From Triplophysa rosa (taxonomy: Eukaryota; Chordata; Actinopteri; Cypriniformes; Nemacheilidae), in assembly GCF_024868665.1 (NCBI RefSeq), contig NC_079897.1:183570-247569 (forward strand): DNA of 64,000 nucleotides, read 5' to 3'. Below the pieces are notes generated by a model that worked only from the letters and a program-made list of their open reading frames with translations, was not told the origin of the DNA and searched no databases. The position numbers and the translations under genes were made by a program. Positions within the stretch are counted from its first letter, which is position 1. Each line of letters begins with the position of its first letter. Shown here piece after piece: positions 32,105 to 45,786 of the stretch.

Positions 32105-34230
32105 AGTTCTATTACTGCAACATATTTTATTCATTTATTTATAACAGGGACAATGCATATTAATAAACATTACTGTAAATATGCCAGAGTTAGCCAAAAG
32201 GCTATTTTTCACCTGCAGTCCCTAGACAGATGGTAAAAGTCAGCCTAAAAGAGAGTAAAATCACATATTTAAATAACAATATAGCAATTACAATACAATA
32301 CAATACATTGAAAAAAAAAGAGAAAAAAGGACTATAAGCTAAAATGTACAATAAAAACACAACAGACCAACAATCCAACAAAATCAGACATATACAAGAA
32401 CACATACCCACACACAAAGCAAGAAGCCAGCAGAGGGCAGCGAAAGCAAATCCATTAGTAAACTAATGTTGACAGCTCTGATTATCAACGAGCCATTTCT
32501 TTAACTGGATCTTAAATGTACTATATGTGTTTAGATTTCTGATGTTTATGGGTGTGCGGTTCCACTCAGTAGCAGCTCGAACAGAAAAAGCAGTTTGGCC
32601 AAATACACTTTTCCTAAAGGGAATTATACAATCTCCCCTCGCTGCACCTCTGGCTCTGCTATGATTAGCTGTTCGGATGTTGACAAACTGATGGAGAGGA
32701 GGGGATGATAAACCGTGAATAATTTTATAAACAAGACATAGATTTGAATATTTTACCATGTTTTCCCAGCTGAGTAATTTGTGTTTTTGTAATATTGGAC
32801 AACGATGAGAAATACTTGGTTTCTTATCCAAACTTTTTACAGTTCGTTTGTAAAGTGATTGCAGAGGTTTCAATGATGTAACACTAGCTTGTGACCAAAT
32901 AGGTAAACAGTAAGTGATATGTGAGAAGATCATAAAGTGCGTGTACATTTTTGCTGCCTTTTTGGATATTTGATGACGAATGTGTCTAAAGTACTGAGGT
33001 TGAATTTGATTCGATTATGGACCCTTTTTACGTGTGCTGTAAATGACAACTTTGAATCAATTAAACCCCCCAAATATTTGTATTCAGACACAATCTGCAG
33101 CCTTTCCCCTGACACAAAAACATCTGGCTCAACACTAAAGTTATTGTTGGACTTGGTGAAAAACATTGCTACTGTTTTTGATGTGTTCAGCTGCAGGCAG
33201 GAGTGTTTCAACCAAGCTGTAATATTAACCATAGAGTTAGTGAGCTTCTCAGCCACCTGAGAGATATTACTACCATGAGCATAGACTACGGTGTCATCAG
33301 CATACATCTGCACAGAAACATCTGGACAGACAGACGGGAGGTCATTTATATAAAGTGAGAACAACAAAGGTCCTAAATTTGACCCTTGAGGAAGACCGGT
33401 GGACAGACTAAGGGCCGCTGATTTAAATGACTGGACTCTGACATGTTGGGAATGGTCAGTGAGGTAAGACTCAATCCATGTAAGTGCATCTGAGGAAAAA
33501 TTAAAACTGCATAATTTTGTCAGCAAGATTTTATGATTGACAGTGTCGAAAGCCTTCTTAAGATCCAGGAACACAGCTCCAACAACCCCATCTCGGTCCA
33601 ACAAAGCTCTGATGTTTTCAGTAAAAAAGCAAGTAGCAGTTTCGGTGGAATAACTGGCTCTAAAGCCAAACTGCATAGGGTGGAGAGCATAGGGTGTGGT
33701 ATTTAGATGGTTGACAATTTGTTTTGCTATCAGTTTCTCTGCAATCTTAGACACTGTGGGCAATATACTGATGGGTCTGTAGTTTGACATGGAATGAGGG
33801 TCTCCACTTTTAAGAATGGGAGCAACAACAGCTGATTTCCACATGCTAGGGAACATATTTTGAGAAATGGACAGATTGATTATTTTGGTAATGGGGCTTG
33901 TTACTTTTGTACTGAGCTCCTTGAGCATCACTGTATCCATATCAAAACTATCTTTACATCTAGATGGTCTGAGTGATTTAATGGTCTGTGATACCTCTGA
34001 TTCTGTGATATTTATTAAACTGAAAATTGATTGACTTGTATCTATTGAAGGAGTGTATGTTTTCTCAGGTGTAAAAGAGCTTGCGATGTTAGCCACAAAA
34101 TCAATGAAATAGTGATTGAATGCCTCTGCTACAACTGGAACATTGTTTGTTAGTTGTTCATTTATTTTAATTTCTAAAGTGTTTTGTTCTTTAGGGCAAT
34201 CACCTGTCATATCCATGAACAAGTGTATTT
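32105..34230 (-). mobile_element. 5'-truncated LINE (non-LTR retrotransposon), CR1/L2/Rex-like
   Basis: A 430-residue reverse-transcriptase segment is encoded from 34222 down to 32930. It contains SNYRPISILPTVSKIAEK, VFLDLKKAFDTVNH, GLPQGSNLGPLLFSLYINDL and the catalytic YADD box. The C-terminal part continues in another frame (32948-32463, 161 aa, ending WLVDNQSCQH), so the ORF has a frameshift at about 32940. No endonuclease domain is present at the 5' side. The 3' UTR (32105-32460) ends in ATAAATAAATG-like AT-rich sequence. It is inactive as written and lies in the khdc4-zbtb7b spacer. Confidence 0.88.
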
Positions 34231-34554
34231 TACAGTGTCTAAACAGGTGCAGTAATGATTTATTAAATATAAATTCAAACCAAAATAGGGGGATAAAAAT
34301 ACTATATGATTGAAAAAAATATTGTTCACTTCTATTTTACTGAACAAAAAGGGTAATCATGTTGAATTTGTGTTACACTTTGTTAATATTTTATGGCTGC
34401 ATTACATTGACCAAAATTATAAACGAAACACTTTTGTTTTTGCCCCCATTTTTCATGAGCTGAACTCAAAGATCTAAGACTTTTTCTATGTACACAAAAG
34501 GCCTATTTCTCTCAAATATTGTTCACAAATCTGTCTAAATCTGTGTTAGTGACA

Positions 34555-35290
34555 GTGTTAATTTCGTTGACGAAAAGTATTCGTTAACGACATGTTTTCA
34601 CCGACGAAAACGAGACGCTAACTAAATAAAAATGAATGCATGAGAACGAAAACTGTAATAAAAATATACTGACATTTTCGTCAACTAATAAAAACGAGAC
34701 GAAAATATTCTTGTCCCACCTGGCGGACATCATCTCATATAAACGGTAGAGAGAAGTCTCTGGGAGAAGGGGAAGCACACACACACATACTGTATATACT
34801 GTATATATATATATATTTTGCAATGATAGAATGCTATTGTTATCTAGTCTAATTATCACTTTTATAAAAGGTAAAAATAAAAAGATTTTACGTGAGAAAT
34901 AAATGTTAACTTTTCAATAATGTTTTTTAAACTGAAATGTGAGAACCTCGTTGAAGTATGCGGTGGACAAATGCGACCTCCTGAGGACGTACCCGAAATC
35001 CGGGTCAGGACGTGTCCGGGGAAAATGGCACAGGTAGGCTATGTATGGTCACCCTGTTCAACACAGAAGCATTTATACAAACTGTTCAAAAAATTCCGTA
35101 AAAAAACGGATAAAGAACTTGCAGAAAATTACCAGTACATTTTCCTTTATTTTACGGACATTTCCGTTGATGCTAAAATGTAATTTAATGCAGTGCAAAA
35201 TGTAAAATACAGGTAAAACAACTGTAAAAAATGAACACGGAAAATTCCTCCATATTAATCCAGTATATTGTATTATTTTTACGGATTTTT
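34555..35290. repeat. three short interspersed repeats
   Basis: At 34555-34720 there is a repeat with TTTCGTTGACGAAAA and ACGAGACGAAAAT words, similar to 2430-2720. At 34975-35035 there is a short stretch with GAGGACGTACCCGAAATCCG. At 35090-35290 there is an AT-rich segment with mirrored CCGTAAAAAAACGG and TTTTTACGGATTTTT words. No genes. Confidence 0.45.
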
Positions 35291-35329
35291 TTAGAGTGAA
35301 AGAAAACGTGATGTGTTTGTGCATAAATC

Positions 35330-36957
35330 TTTGTTTATTTGCTCTGTATTTGTACAACATTTTATAACAGAAAGATTTCACTCTATGAACAGAAAAATAT
35401 CCCTGAATAAGAGGGGTTTTACCAGCGGTCCCTTCACCTATAAACCAGCACCGATCCTTACAAGAACACAACACAGCCAAACCAAAAAAATTCATTTGAT
35501 TTTCATATAAATCCCATCATTAACTAAACTTCTTTTTTTTAAATGACAGATGCAAGTAAACGAAACTTTACTTTATAACAATGTTATATTTCTGAACACA
35601 ATTATATATACAATAAATTAATATTTCACCAAACATTTGCATAACCTCTTAGTGCATGGCTCAAGATTTCCTGAGAATAGTTGCAAAATATCAAATAAAA
35701 TGAAATCAATGCAGCGTCACCTTATTACATCATACATTTCAGAAGCATTTAATATTCATGGTCAAGCTGTTTTTTTTTGTCATTTTTTATGAAATTAAGG
35801 ATTTACAATCATAGTTTGCTTATGAACATAAAGAATATAAGAATATATTTCCAAACACAAAGATCCCGTATTAGTGCAAATAAACCACTTTGGGTCATTT
35901 CTCCTATGTTCAACAGTACAGTTACACACACCGCCGACTCCATTACCCAGAATGCATCCTGACATGAGCCCTTCAGCACACCACTTAAGCTGACTACACT
36001 TAAATCATTTTCATACATCATCTTATATCTTGAATATCTCAGATATGTGTATTTGCTCCATAAAGGCAAGATTTCTCTTTGTCTCACTCTGGTCACTGGA
36101 GGCCATTTCATTTAGACATTTTGTGTGCAAAACTTCGCAAAGAGAAAAGACTGCAGAAAAATCCCAGAAATCTTTGCGGTTCACTACAGCACCTGAGCGT
36201 TCAGAATAATGTGATGCGAGACAAACAGCAGATATAAACACAGCACTGATCAGAGATCAGACATCACACCACATCTACCTGAGGACGTTATTGGAAAAAA
36301 AAGGCAAAACTGATCCCAGACCAGACGGTGAACGTTTGTTTTACACCGGCGCTCGAGGAACTTCAAGAGAAAGAGATGCAGAATAACCGAAACGCCACAA
36401 TAAATAACAAACCAACAAATAAATAAATACAGCTGTATACAAAAGAGTTCTCCGTCCGTCATATACTATAGAAAGGAAACATTTCTATTCTTCAAAGCTC
36501 TTTAACCCAAAGTAAAACAAACAAACATAAAAACTACAAGCGTTTTCCTTTAAGATTCAACAAAAGCCCTTTTAAACTGAGGCCTGGTCCAGTTTCAGAG
36601 AAAGAGACGTTTTAAAGGCTACATATATCTGAATAATGAAGACGTGTCATATTCATACAAATATAGTTCAAACTTGCCTCAGTATGTGGTCTAAGAGACA
36701 AAAACTCTTTTCTTTTGGAATGAGAGTAAATGTAAGAGAGCTCTTTCTTCTTCTTCACTGGATTCATAAATTCATCATCACACCATCCTTATTCAACCTG
36801 CTTTCTATGTCACCTTTGTTCAATCACTCTTTTAGGATTCATTTTTGCATAGCGTGAACAACAACCACATGCTTACAGATCTATACTCACACAAACTGAA
36901 GAAAACAGTTTCAGACCCTGTTTCACCCATCACCCACACACACACAGATCAGTGTTT
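35330..36957 (-). other. probable zbtb7b 3' UTR
   Basis: A mostly unique AT-rich stretch follows the zbtb7b stop codon on the minus strand. A poly(A) signal AATAAA (minus strand) occurs at 35339-35334, just before repeat sequence resumes, so the transcript probably ends near 35310. No other coding signal is present here. Confidence 0.45.
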
Positions 36958-38653
36958 TCACTCTCTCTCCACCTTGAAAACCTTCTCTTCCTCTTCTTCC
37001 TCTTCATCTTCCTCCCATGGTTTTCGTGTAACTGATGCATGCGGAGATGAGTCCCCCCCGCCTTTATTCATCATTTCACCACCCGTCGGCCGCCACAGCA
37101 TCTCAGGGAGGGGCACCCCGGCCCCCAGCAGCTGCACCGGCACGCCGCGGCTTTCCTGGGCGTACAGGTGTCGGGCGGCCGCAAGCGCGCTCATGCTGTC
37201 GGGGTGAAGGCCGAACGGATCGGGGGTCGGCGAGGAGGCGGGGTCCGGGGGCCTGTTCCCGTGGCGCGGGCGACGGGTGCGCAGCTCCAGGCAGCTGTGG
37301 CCCTTTCTGTGACGCTGCAGATGGTCCTCGCGGGCGAAGGCCTTGTGGCACAGCGGGCACTCAAAAGGCCGATCGCCGCTGTGTAGCGACAGATGGTTCT
37401 TCAGGTCGTAGGAGTGCAGGAAGCGAGCGGGGCAGCTGGGGCAGGAGTACGGCCTCTCGCCCGTGTGTTTCCTCATGTGGATCTTCAGCTTGTCGTTCCT
37501 GAAGCGAACGAGAAACAGCAAAAAGAATTGACTTTAAATCACAATAGGCCACGTTCACAAAGTTCTGGGAAGTGATACTCGTGACATGTTATGCATGTTA
37601 AAGACACGTGTTTTTTTGTTAGGTTTGTAACAGTACATCACTTGTCATTACTTGAAAATTTCAAGGGCAAAATAAAACACAAAGTAACACATACCGTGTG
37701 AAACGGACACCGCAGGTCGGGCACTGAAAGGGTTTCTCTCCCGTGTGCGTTCTCATGTGACGTGGCAACTTTCCTGCTCCGTGGATGATCTTCTGACAGA
37801 CGGGACACTGCTGCGGTGTCTGAGACTTCCTCTTCCTGCCCCCTCCCACTGTTACTCCGCCCCTTTCTCCCTCCCCGTGCGGTTGGTTGTTGTGGGGCGT
37901 GACCCGTCCTTTCAGGCCCGACTCGTCCTCGTCTGACGGGATGTCTTCGGGTCGGTAAGGAATCAGAGTGGACTCCTGCAGCCAGTGAGAACTTCCGTTT
38001 ATCGGCATGCCCCGGTGCGTTGCTCCGTCTTGCCCGGCAGCAGCCGGCGGGTGTCCTTCTCGCCCCTGTGTGGGAAGCAGCCCATACTCGGGCGTTTCCT
38101 CGGACACGGGTGCCGTTTCGTGATGGGAATTGCGCCATGCAGGTCTCACGGGGGACGATGCTCTGACCACAGAGCATCTGTCCTGTTTGCGGCGGGACGG
38201 CAGCTGTTCTGCCTCCTCCACTGGGTCCGTCAGATCGTCACCCGACTCACCCAGGATGTCCCGGCAGGCATCTGCCACACACTGAATGCCCAGGAGCTGC
38301 GCCCCCTTCAAGACTTCTCGCATGCCCGAGCTGCGGATGGTCAGCGTGGCGGTGTAGGCGAACTCCAGCAGCGCAGCCAGTGCGTCGGGTGACACGCAGT
38401 CCAACTGGCACACGCTACAGTTGTCGCCCACCCCCTCACCTCCGTCCTCACCCTCCTCTGCCCCGAATAGACGGCGGAAGTACAGACTGACGCCGGCCAT
38501 GACAGAGCGGTGCGTGGGGTGTCGTGTGCCACGTGAGGTCAGCGTGAGGTCGCAGAGCAGCCCCGACCGCCGCTGAGCGTTGAGTCGGGACAGGAGCTCA
38601 TTGCTGTGCTCAGGGAAGGGAATCCCGATTAGACCGTCCTCTCCTGGAGACAT
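36958..38653 (-). CDS. zbtb7b: Zinc finger and BTB domain-containing 7B (ThPOK/cKrox), 499 aa
   Basis: A nuclear transcriptional repressor; in mammals it fixes CD4 T-cell fate and controls collagen and brown-fat genes. Two coding exons (37695-38653 and 36958-37498) give exactly 500 codons. The BTB domain spans about residues 5-130 ([52 protein letters not shown]). Four C-terminal zinc fingers follow: [21 protein letters not shown], then [21 protein letters not shown] across the intron, [21 protein letters not shown] and [41 protein letters not shown] is a signature of the ZBTB7 subfamily, and the 7B choice rests on the neighbourhood with khdc4 and hcn3. The tail is acidic (a run of Asp/Glu before KVFKVERE). 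The coding exon starts at acceptor 38659, six bases before the ATG, so upstream exons must exist. Confidence 0.9.
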
Positions 38654-38692
38654 CGCCACCTGCACACACGGAGGACACGTCATAAAAAAACT

Positions 38693-38965
38693 GTAGCGCC
38701 TAACTCAGTCCGGTCAACCACATCTCTCACAACATTCAAAAAACTACTTAAAACCCATCTCTTCTGTGAATACTTGACAGAAAAAAAACACTAACCCTCT
38801 CTCTTTCTCTCAACTGGTATTGTTCTAGCTTTTGTTGAAACTAGTAACTTAGTATCAGCACCTATTGTATTATTGCTCCTGAATGACATATCGCTTATTG
38901 CTCCCTGAACTCTCTGTAAGTCGCTTTGGATAAAAGCATCTGCTAAATGTAAATGTAAATGTAGA
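38693..38965 (+). repeat. LINE/SINE 3'-tail fragment
   Basis: It ends in GTCGCTTTGGATAAAAGCA and CTGCTAAATGTAAATG, the conserved tail shared by many teleost SINEs and L2-type LINEs. Related tails occur at 40605-40660 (reverse), 47945-47990, 59806-59850 (reverse) and 62550-62600. It lies directly upstream of zbtb7b coding exon 1. Confidence 0.65.
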
Positions 38966-39494
38966 GCGAAGTTCATGTTGAATGAAATGCACTTAAACAG
39001 AGCGTCAAGCTTCAGAAAGCCCTGCAGCATTCAGACACAATGTCTGTTTCTCAATATGCCCAGGTACTGTTCCAAATCAAAGTTCACATCTAGCCAAGTA
39101 CAGTTCAAATCCCCGGATGTGTTCTTGCTCCGCCCCTTTTATCAAGGTTGCATAGGGAGGTGACTTGTGCGGACTTGATACGGGCCATAACCCAGAATTC
39201 AGTCTAACCCATTCGTTCCGTAATGACTTCAAATCTGGTGTTGAATTATAAGGTTAGCCACTGTTTGAAAATGTCTTCAGACGACTTCGGAGGTGGGAGA
39301 TCCCGGGTAGTCAGCGCTTATGTACCTGGCGAGGCCAGCCCTACCTCGGCAAGTGCTCCTGAAATATACTGCTGCCAGTAGCGTTGGCATTTTGAACCAT
39401 TTTGATTGATTCTTTTACTTACTTCACTTTCCTTTTTTTCTGTGTATAATTTTTCCTCGTGACGTCCAACACTTTCCCACCGCGAGATATAGAG

Positions 39495-39565
39495 CTAGAT
39501 AGAGAGAGAGCGATATAGAGAGCTAGATAGAGAGCGAGAGAGAGAGCGAGAGAGTAAGAGAGAGT

Positions 39566-39620
<55 letters not shown>

Positions 39621-39629
39621 NGGGAGGGG

Positions 39630-39680
<51 letters not shown>
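39495..39680. repeat. (GA)n microsatellite containing an unresolved base
   Basis: GA and GATA-derived repeats give way to near-pure (GA)n on both sides of an N at 39621. The true length of the tract is probably unknown, because the N may stand for a collapsed region. Confidence 0.9.
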
Positions 39681-39681
<1 letters not shown>

Positions 39682-39684
39682 TGT

Positions 39685-40973
39685 CAGGAGGAAACCTCAT
39701 TGCTATGAGTCACTTTTTAAATCTGTTTTGTAAATATTTAAAGAGTTAATTTGCAAAAAACAGAAAAATCATGTTTTTTATGACGTTATAATGTTTTTAT
39801 TGTGTTAGTTATAGCTATATCTTTTTTGTTATTATTAAACAAAACAACATAACTGGACTTTGATTGATATTACTTGGAATTCACAATAAAAAACACAATT
39901 TATATCTGTTTTTGCAAATGAACTTTTCACATGTTTCACAGTATTTAAAAGGGTTTGTGAGTAAACCTCATAACTTCAATGAATCATCTAACTGTCTGTA
40001 AAACCTCACACCTTCACTCCATCTATTGTGAATGAAGCATCACACACGTCTCTGCACGTTTATAATTCACATTATATTTATAATGCTAAAGTTTAATGTA
40101 TTTGAGAAGTATAACAGTGTCCGTAGCCGGCATTCAAAAGTCAATAGTGTCTTAAATAGCCTGTGTGTCTCACTTCATCCTTTATAAAACACAGATATAA
40201 TAACATTTATAAGCTGATGTGATGCACTTTCTGTCTCAGATGTAGCCATTTTAATAACAGACAAAATTCATCAAAGAATCCATTTGAGTTTGATTTTGTT
40301 AATATATATCAAATTAAATATATTAAAAAGAATATGATTTTGAGAGCACAGTGTTTCATTATTTAAACAATACAGTGTCTCTTCCGGTTCCTGGAAAGTG
40401 AAGGTTCTTGCCCGACATTGATGATATAACGCTCATGTTGAGTCCCTAAGATAAAATATCTCAAACACACTAAAGTATCTGAAGATTTCAACTTGAATCT
40501 GATGATTTCTGTCTTTTAAAGCTTCAAAAATGACCCTTGATAAAACAAGAGAATTGGTTAACAAAACACAAAGATTTAAATCCAAAAGGCCAGAACACAC
40601 ACACACGTTGAGTCATTTAGCAGACACTTTTATCCAAAGACATTTACAAATGATGCAAACAAAGAAGCAATTTGAGCAACAAAAATGAAACACTGCATAA
40701 GTGCTCTGAAGTTGGTCCCCACACACGCGCACACGCACACACACACACACACACGCAGACGCGCACACACACACAGGCTTGTTTTGTATCATTATGCGGA
40801 CTTGTCATAGACTTCTATTGTTTTTAAACAGATCTAATGTCCTCTAACCCTCACACAAAACTTTCAGCATTTTTACATTTTCAAATAAACATCCTTGTGT
40901 TTGATTTATCATCTATTTCTCTGATGAACTAATGTTTTACTATCCTTTGGTCTCCACAATGAAGGCTGCGAGT

Positions 40974-41011
<38 letters not shown>

Positions 41012-41375
41012 GAGCCCGGAACTTTCCACCAACAACCCAACGATCTCTTCACTTCCCTTAACAACCTGCGACTCTCTGCAGCCCATAATACTGCCCGCTG
41101 CCTAACAACACCTGCTAAACCTGATCCAAACACACACACGCGCGCACGAGGAAGAAGATTTCCCTGGAACAGGTGTGGCGTCTTAAGGCTTCTGGTAGCG
41201 TTTCACACGCGAGACAGAGCAGATTAGTCACTAACGAACTCAATTTCACGTCAAACACACACGCACACACATTTAAAGACAAGACAAAGACTTTCTCTCA
41301 AGAACAAACATTCACGAAGCGGATCACAGGTCTGACGTCGGTCTGGACACGTGTGTGTCGGTGGATCCGGTACGT
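39685..41375. other. intronic/intergenic, no gene recognised
   Basis: AT-rich sequence with no convincing coding segment. It contains a SINE-tail fragment at 40605-40660 and CA tracts at 40733-40770 and 40977-41009. Confidence 0.5.
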
Positions 41376-41377
41376 AC

Positions 41378-41431
41378 CGTTCTGCCCCTCATGGGTGCGG
41401 AGGGCAGCAGTCGTACAGACGTCTGTGTCAT
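41378..41431 (-). CDS. candidate alternative first coding exon of zbtb7b (18 codons)
   Basis: On the minus strand an ATG at 41431 opens MTQTSVRLLPSAPMRGRT and runs into the strong donor GTACGT. The exon ends in phase 0 and the zbtb7b coding exon starts in phase 0 (GTG GCG ATG), so splicing would add about 20 residues in frame before the usual start. This is a prediction from splice sites and phase only; it could instead be 5' UTR. Confidence 0.3.
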
Positions 41432-42721
41432 AGCATCCGTGTGTTTCTGACTTCTCTGTGACAGTTCAGGCTTCGACGTTCTCCTGTGGGGATCTCAACC
41501 TTTTCTTCCTGTCGTTCTTCTCTCTCGTCTGTCTTCCTGTCTTCTCATAAAGGTGTTTAACACCCCTCCCCCCTTCGCCCACACGCCCCTCGCTCCCAGC
41601 GCATCACCATCATCATCTCGTTTCGAAACGGTCGCAAGTTTCCGAAAAACAAAATCCCTCGGCCTGCGTTCGGATCGACAGCCGCAGCAAACAGGAAGAA
41701 GCGTCGCTCGTCTGATTCCGGCCCTGTCGTCTGTGCAGCGCGTTCACTGAATCACTATTTTCCATCAAATGAATCCATTTCAGGCATCAAGTCTCACTTT
41801 GAGATTTAAACTCGGTCGGAACCCTTACGCTTGCCGTCTGCATGTGCTCCACGAAATCAAAGGAATCCAACACACGCACACAGATCACACGCATCTATAA
41901 AATCACAAAAAAATCAAGATACATCGAATCTAAATCACTTAAGCATTCAAAACGGATTCTGTGAACCCTCCAGCAGATTCTCCATCCAAACTCTTCAGGG
42001 TTTCGTTTTTAACTGCTATGATTGTGTGAAACGTGAAGATGTTTAGAAAAGCAGCAGAGAAAAGATGAGGACAGAAACACAAAAGACAGCAGGTATGAAG
42101 TTGATCTTCTTATCACAGGAACTCAACACGTGAACACCTCCACATGTGTGCGGTAAACACGCTTTCACATCCATTTGAATGTTCTCTGAAGAATCACACA
42201 CTTTATCTCTGTCGATGTTCCAACAATCCCAGCCATCCTCATCTGAATCTATTCACATCTATAAATCGGATTCGGTGTTAAGAAAGGCTCAGCATGATTC
42301 AACATGTCAAATACTCAACATTTCATTCTGGAGACAAGTCAGCTGAAGAGGGATGTAGAAACATCTATACCGTGCTATATCACACACACACAATACAGTG
42401 TCATGAACCTCAAACATCACTTTCGTGTGGATTACTACGGTTAAAAGAGGACGCCGCATATGGAAACATCTTTAACAAAGGTGTCTAGAAAACACATTTC
42501 TACTGAAAGTGGTATTGAACGTCACAGATCGTATCTACATGTTGTTTTTCATATAAAGTTATTACAGAGAGACGTCTGCTATTGTAATGAGGAAACATCG
42601 CACGAGAAGCCAGAAACTATCCAATACTTAGAAAGAGAGCGGACACATTTAAAAGGGTCAAATCTGTTGATGTGAGAGCATCTGACAAACACATCACAAG
42701 TTTCCTCACACAGCGGCTAAT

Positions 42722-43395
42722 ATAAACACATGTTTAAAAACATAAATGTGTGCTTAAAAATATAAATACGTTAAAAAATATCTAAACCCGTGTTAAAAAA
42801 AATATATATATATATAAACGTGTGTTAAAAAAAACATGATTAAAACATAAATATAAACACGTGTTTAAAAACATAAAAGTGTGTTTAAAAACATAAATGT
42901 GTGCTTAAAAACATCAACATAAATGTGTGCTTAAAAATATAAACACGTTAAAAATATATATATAAACGTGTGTTTAAAAAATATATATATATAAACGTGT
43001 TTAAAAAACATAAATGTGTGCTCAACAATATAAATATAAACACGTTAAAAAATATATAAACCCGTGTTAAAAAAATATATATATATATAAACGTGTGTTT
43101 AAAAACATGATTAAAACATAAATATAAACACGTGTTTAAAAACATAAATGTGTGTTTAAAAACATAAATGTGTGCTTAAAAACATCAACATAAATGTGTG
43201 TTTAAAAATATAAATATAAACACGTTAAAAAATATATATAAACGTGTGTTTAGAAACATGATTAAAACATAAATATAAACACGTGTTTAAAAAAACATAA
43301 ATATAAACGTTTATGCTTAAATACATAAACGTGTGTTTAAAAACAAACATTTCTTTGAAAACAAAATGAAACATGCTTAAGAATATGAATATAAA
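42722..43395. repeat. AT-rich minisatellite, TTTAAAAACATAAATGTGTG-type
   Basis: About 670 bp of variable 20-30 bp units built from ACATAAATATAAACACGTG and TTTAAAAA with occasional TATATATATA. Higher-order copies are visible: the block at about 42770-42920 recurs at about 43045-43185 and again in part at about 43205-43300. It lies in the presumed zbtb7b 5' intron. Confidence 0.9.
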
Positions 43396-43439
43396 CATGT
43401 GTTTCGGCATGTATAACAAAGGTTTTTTTTAGTAGAGCT

Positions 43440-45265
43440 GCTTTGTTTCTGTGATGAAGATCCTGAGATTGATGTTGAGTTCTCATGTGCGACTGATACA
43501 ACCATTAATAAAATAAAAATATTATTGAGCATATTTAGTTTTTTATATTCGTCTATAAAACTAACTTTAGTTCTTTAGACTAAAAATGTTTTAAAGATCA
43601 TGAGAAAGAAAAAATTCAGTCAAGTCTGTCCTAACTGCTGCTACAGTTTTTCATATGAAGCCAAACAACATTCTGTCTAACACATTCTGCCAAATATCTG
43701 CATTTCTGCCCAAATCACTTTTGACATGACTGACAATAATTGACCAAAACATAGGAAATCAGCAGTGAACCAGGTTTTCAAGAAAACACAAACATCTACA
43801 GTCATTACAATCCTCACACGTCAGTTTAATGACAAACTACAGACAGTAAAGATCTCTGAAGCTTCTCCATATTTAACGGATTAAAATCCAGCCACAAGTG
43901 TATTTTTATTTGAAGAGTCACCAGAAAACTAAACGCTGAGCACAGGGATGTCAGGACTCATTAGATTTGAGTTTGAGACTGAACGGACTTGAAATCATCG
44001 AGATGTTCTTGACTCTCTTTCTGTCTGTGTCACAGCGGATTCTCACAACCCACTGCTGCTATGAAAACTCAACTGCTGTTCTTCCCCTCTCACAATACGG
44101 CAATATTACACACACACATTTCTGTCCCGTGTGTGTTTGTGTGAGAGCGTTTTCCATCAGAACACGCACACATGACATCAGCAGATAATGCACAACTGAA
44201 GGGGAAAATCTGATATTAAAGCAGGAACATACACACCCGAATACACACACTTAAATTATCTGAAAAATGAACTTAAACCTAAAAGTTTTTTAACAATTAC
44301 ATGGCACAGTAAATAAATGACTTCTAGTAAAGCTTTATGAATCAACAACAGTTAAACCACACACAATAACACAAACCTCAACTGTGTGTATTGTGTGTCT
44401 AAGAACATTTGCGTGACCCACAAAAAAACTGTGGAACACACAAGGCTTTTGGTTCACATAATGACATGAAAATGGAGATAATTCTGTACATAAATATACA
44501 TATTTTCTTTGCGTTAAGGTCTTTGCACATACAGTCAGAAATGTTCGTATGCATTTTTTCGTATTGGACGCTGGTTTGTACGGTGTCTCTGAATTGTCAA
44601 AACGCCTCTCAAAATGCTTACTACGGATGCGAAAAACGCAGAAAATCGAACCCAGTCCGAATCTTTTTATGACGGATGAAAATATCGGAGGTAAATGTGA
44701 TCGACACAGTGTGAGGTTGTATTTATTTTTTGACGTGCAGAAATTTTGGACGCAAATTTCGGACTCGATGGCATTTATTCTTGGTAGAAATTATTTAATG
44801 ATATAATGATAGACACTGTTAAGGGACTCGTATATTGTGTGCATATATAAACATAACACACAAGTCTGGAATTGATAGCTGCGGAAAAAATTAAGGGACC
44901 ATTCCAAACGTTCATTTAATTTGAACAAAATCAAACCTCAGGACTGACAAAAAAAGTCCTCAAACAGCAATGTGAAAGACATAAAAATACAGGTTATCAC
45001 ATAAAAAACATTTCTGAACTTTTCCTAAATAAATTTTCTTTGCAGTATATAAGGTCTGAAAAAATAAAAAGCATCTTTTCTGTTATTTTCACCTGTTTCT
45101 CCGTGCAAATAGAAACAATATTTTGATTTGAAATTTGGGAGAAATATTGTATATATCAAAAGTTATTTATATCACGATTATTATCATTAAAGGTATATTG
45201 TGACACCTATAATATGTTCATATTTGTATGCATTTACCTTTATTTTTGTGTGCTTCACATTTGTG
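43440..45265. other. gene-free stretch
   Basis: No coding segment or structured RNA was recognised. Short reading frames show no family resemblance and use AT-driven composition. The segment 44515-44770 has a CpG-containing texture unlike its flanks and may be an unidentified repeat. Confidence 0.45.
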
Positions 45266-45270
45266 TAAGC

Positions 45271-45338
45271 GTGTTGTGTTGTGTTGTGTTGTGTTGTGTT
45301 GTGTTGTGTTGTGTTGTGTTGTGTTGTGTTGTGTTGTG
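45271..45338. repeat. (GTGTT)n pentanucleotide satellite
   Basis: About 13 nearly perfect GTGTT units in tandem. It is the only pentanucleotide array in the window. Confidence 0.95.
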
Positions 45339-45729
45339 ATGATCTGGGTTCTTTCAAGCGATGAAATGCGTTTGAAACTTTATCCGGTGTGTTTGTGTTT
45401 TTGATGAAGAACTCAAACTGCAGCAAACAAACTCTATAAAAACCCCAAAGAGGAATGAATCTGAGGTCTGAGATTTAAGGAGAACTCCCACAAACTAAAA
45501 AAAGAAGACAGGTGTCTTTGATCCGTCTAAATACAGACGAGTTCTTCGAAAACACAAGAAAGTCTGTGAATGTGTGTGTCGCTCCAGAGACACTGAGGGG
45601 AAACAACAGGAAGATCATATCTAACAACTCACATTAAACTGAGCATGAAATCAGGGTTACGGATTGAGTGACGAGGGGGTGTGATGTGTCATACAGGCCA
45701 AACCAGAGGAAGAGACGCGTCGAGAATAA

Positions 45730-45730
45730 A

Positions 45731-45786
<56 letters not shown>

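Noticed and set aside
37035..37502. A 155-residue plus-strand frame opposite the zbtb7b zinc fingers
   Set aside because: It is an antisense shadow of a GC-rich coding exon; the opposite strand carries clear C2H2 fingers.
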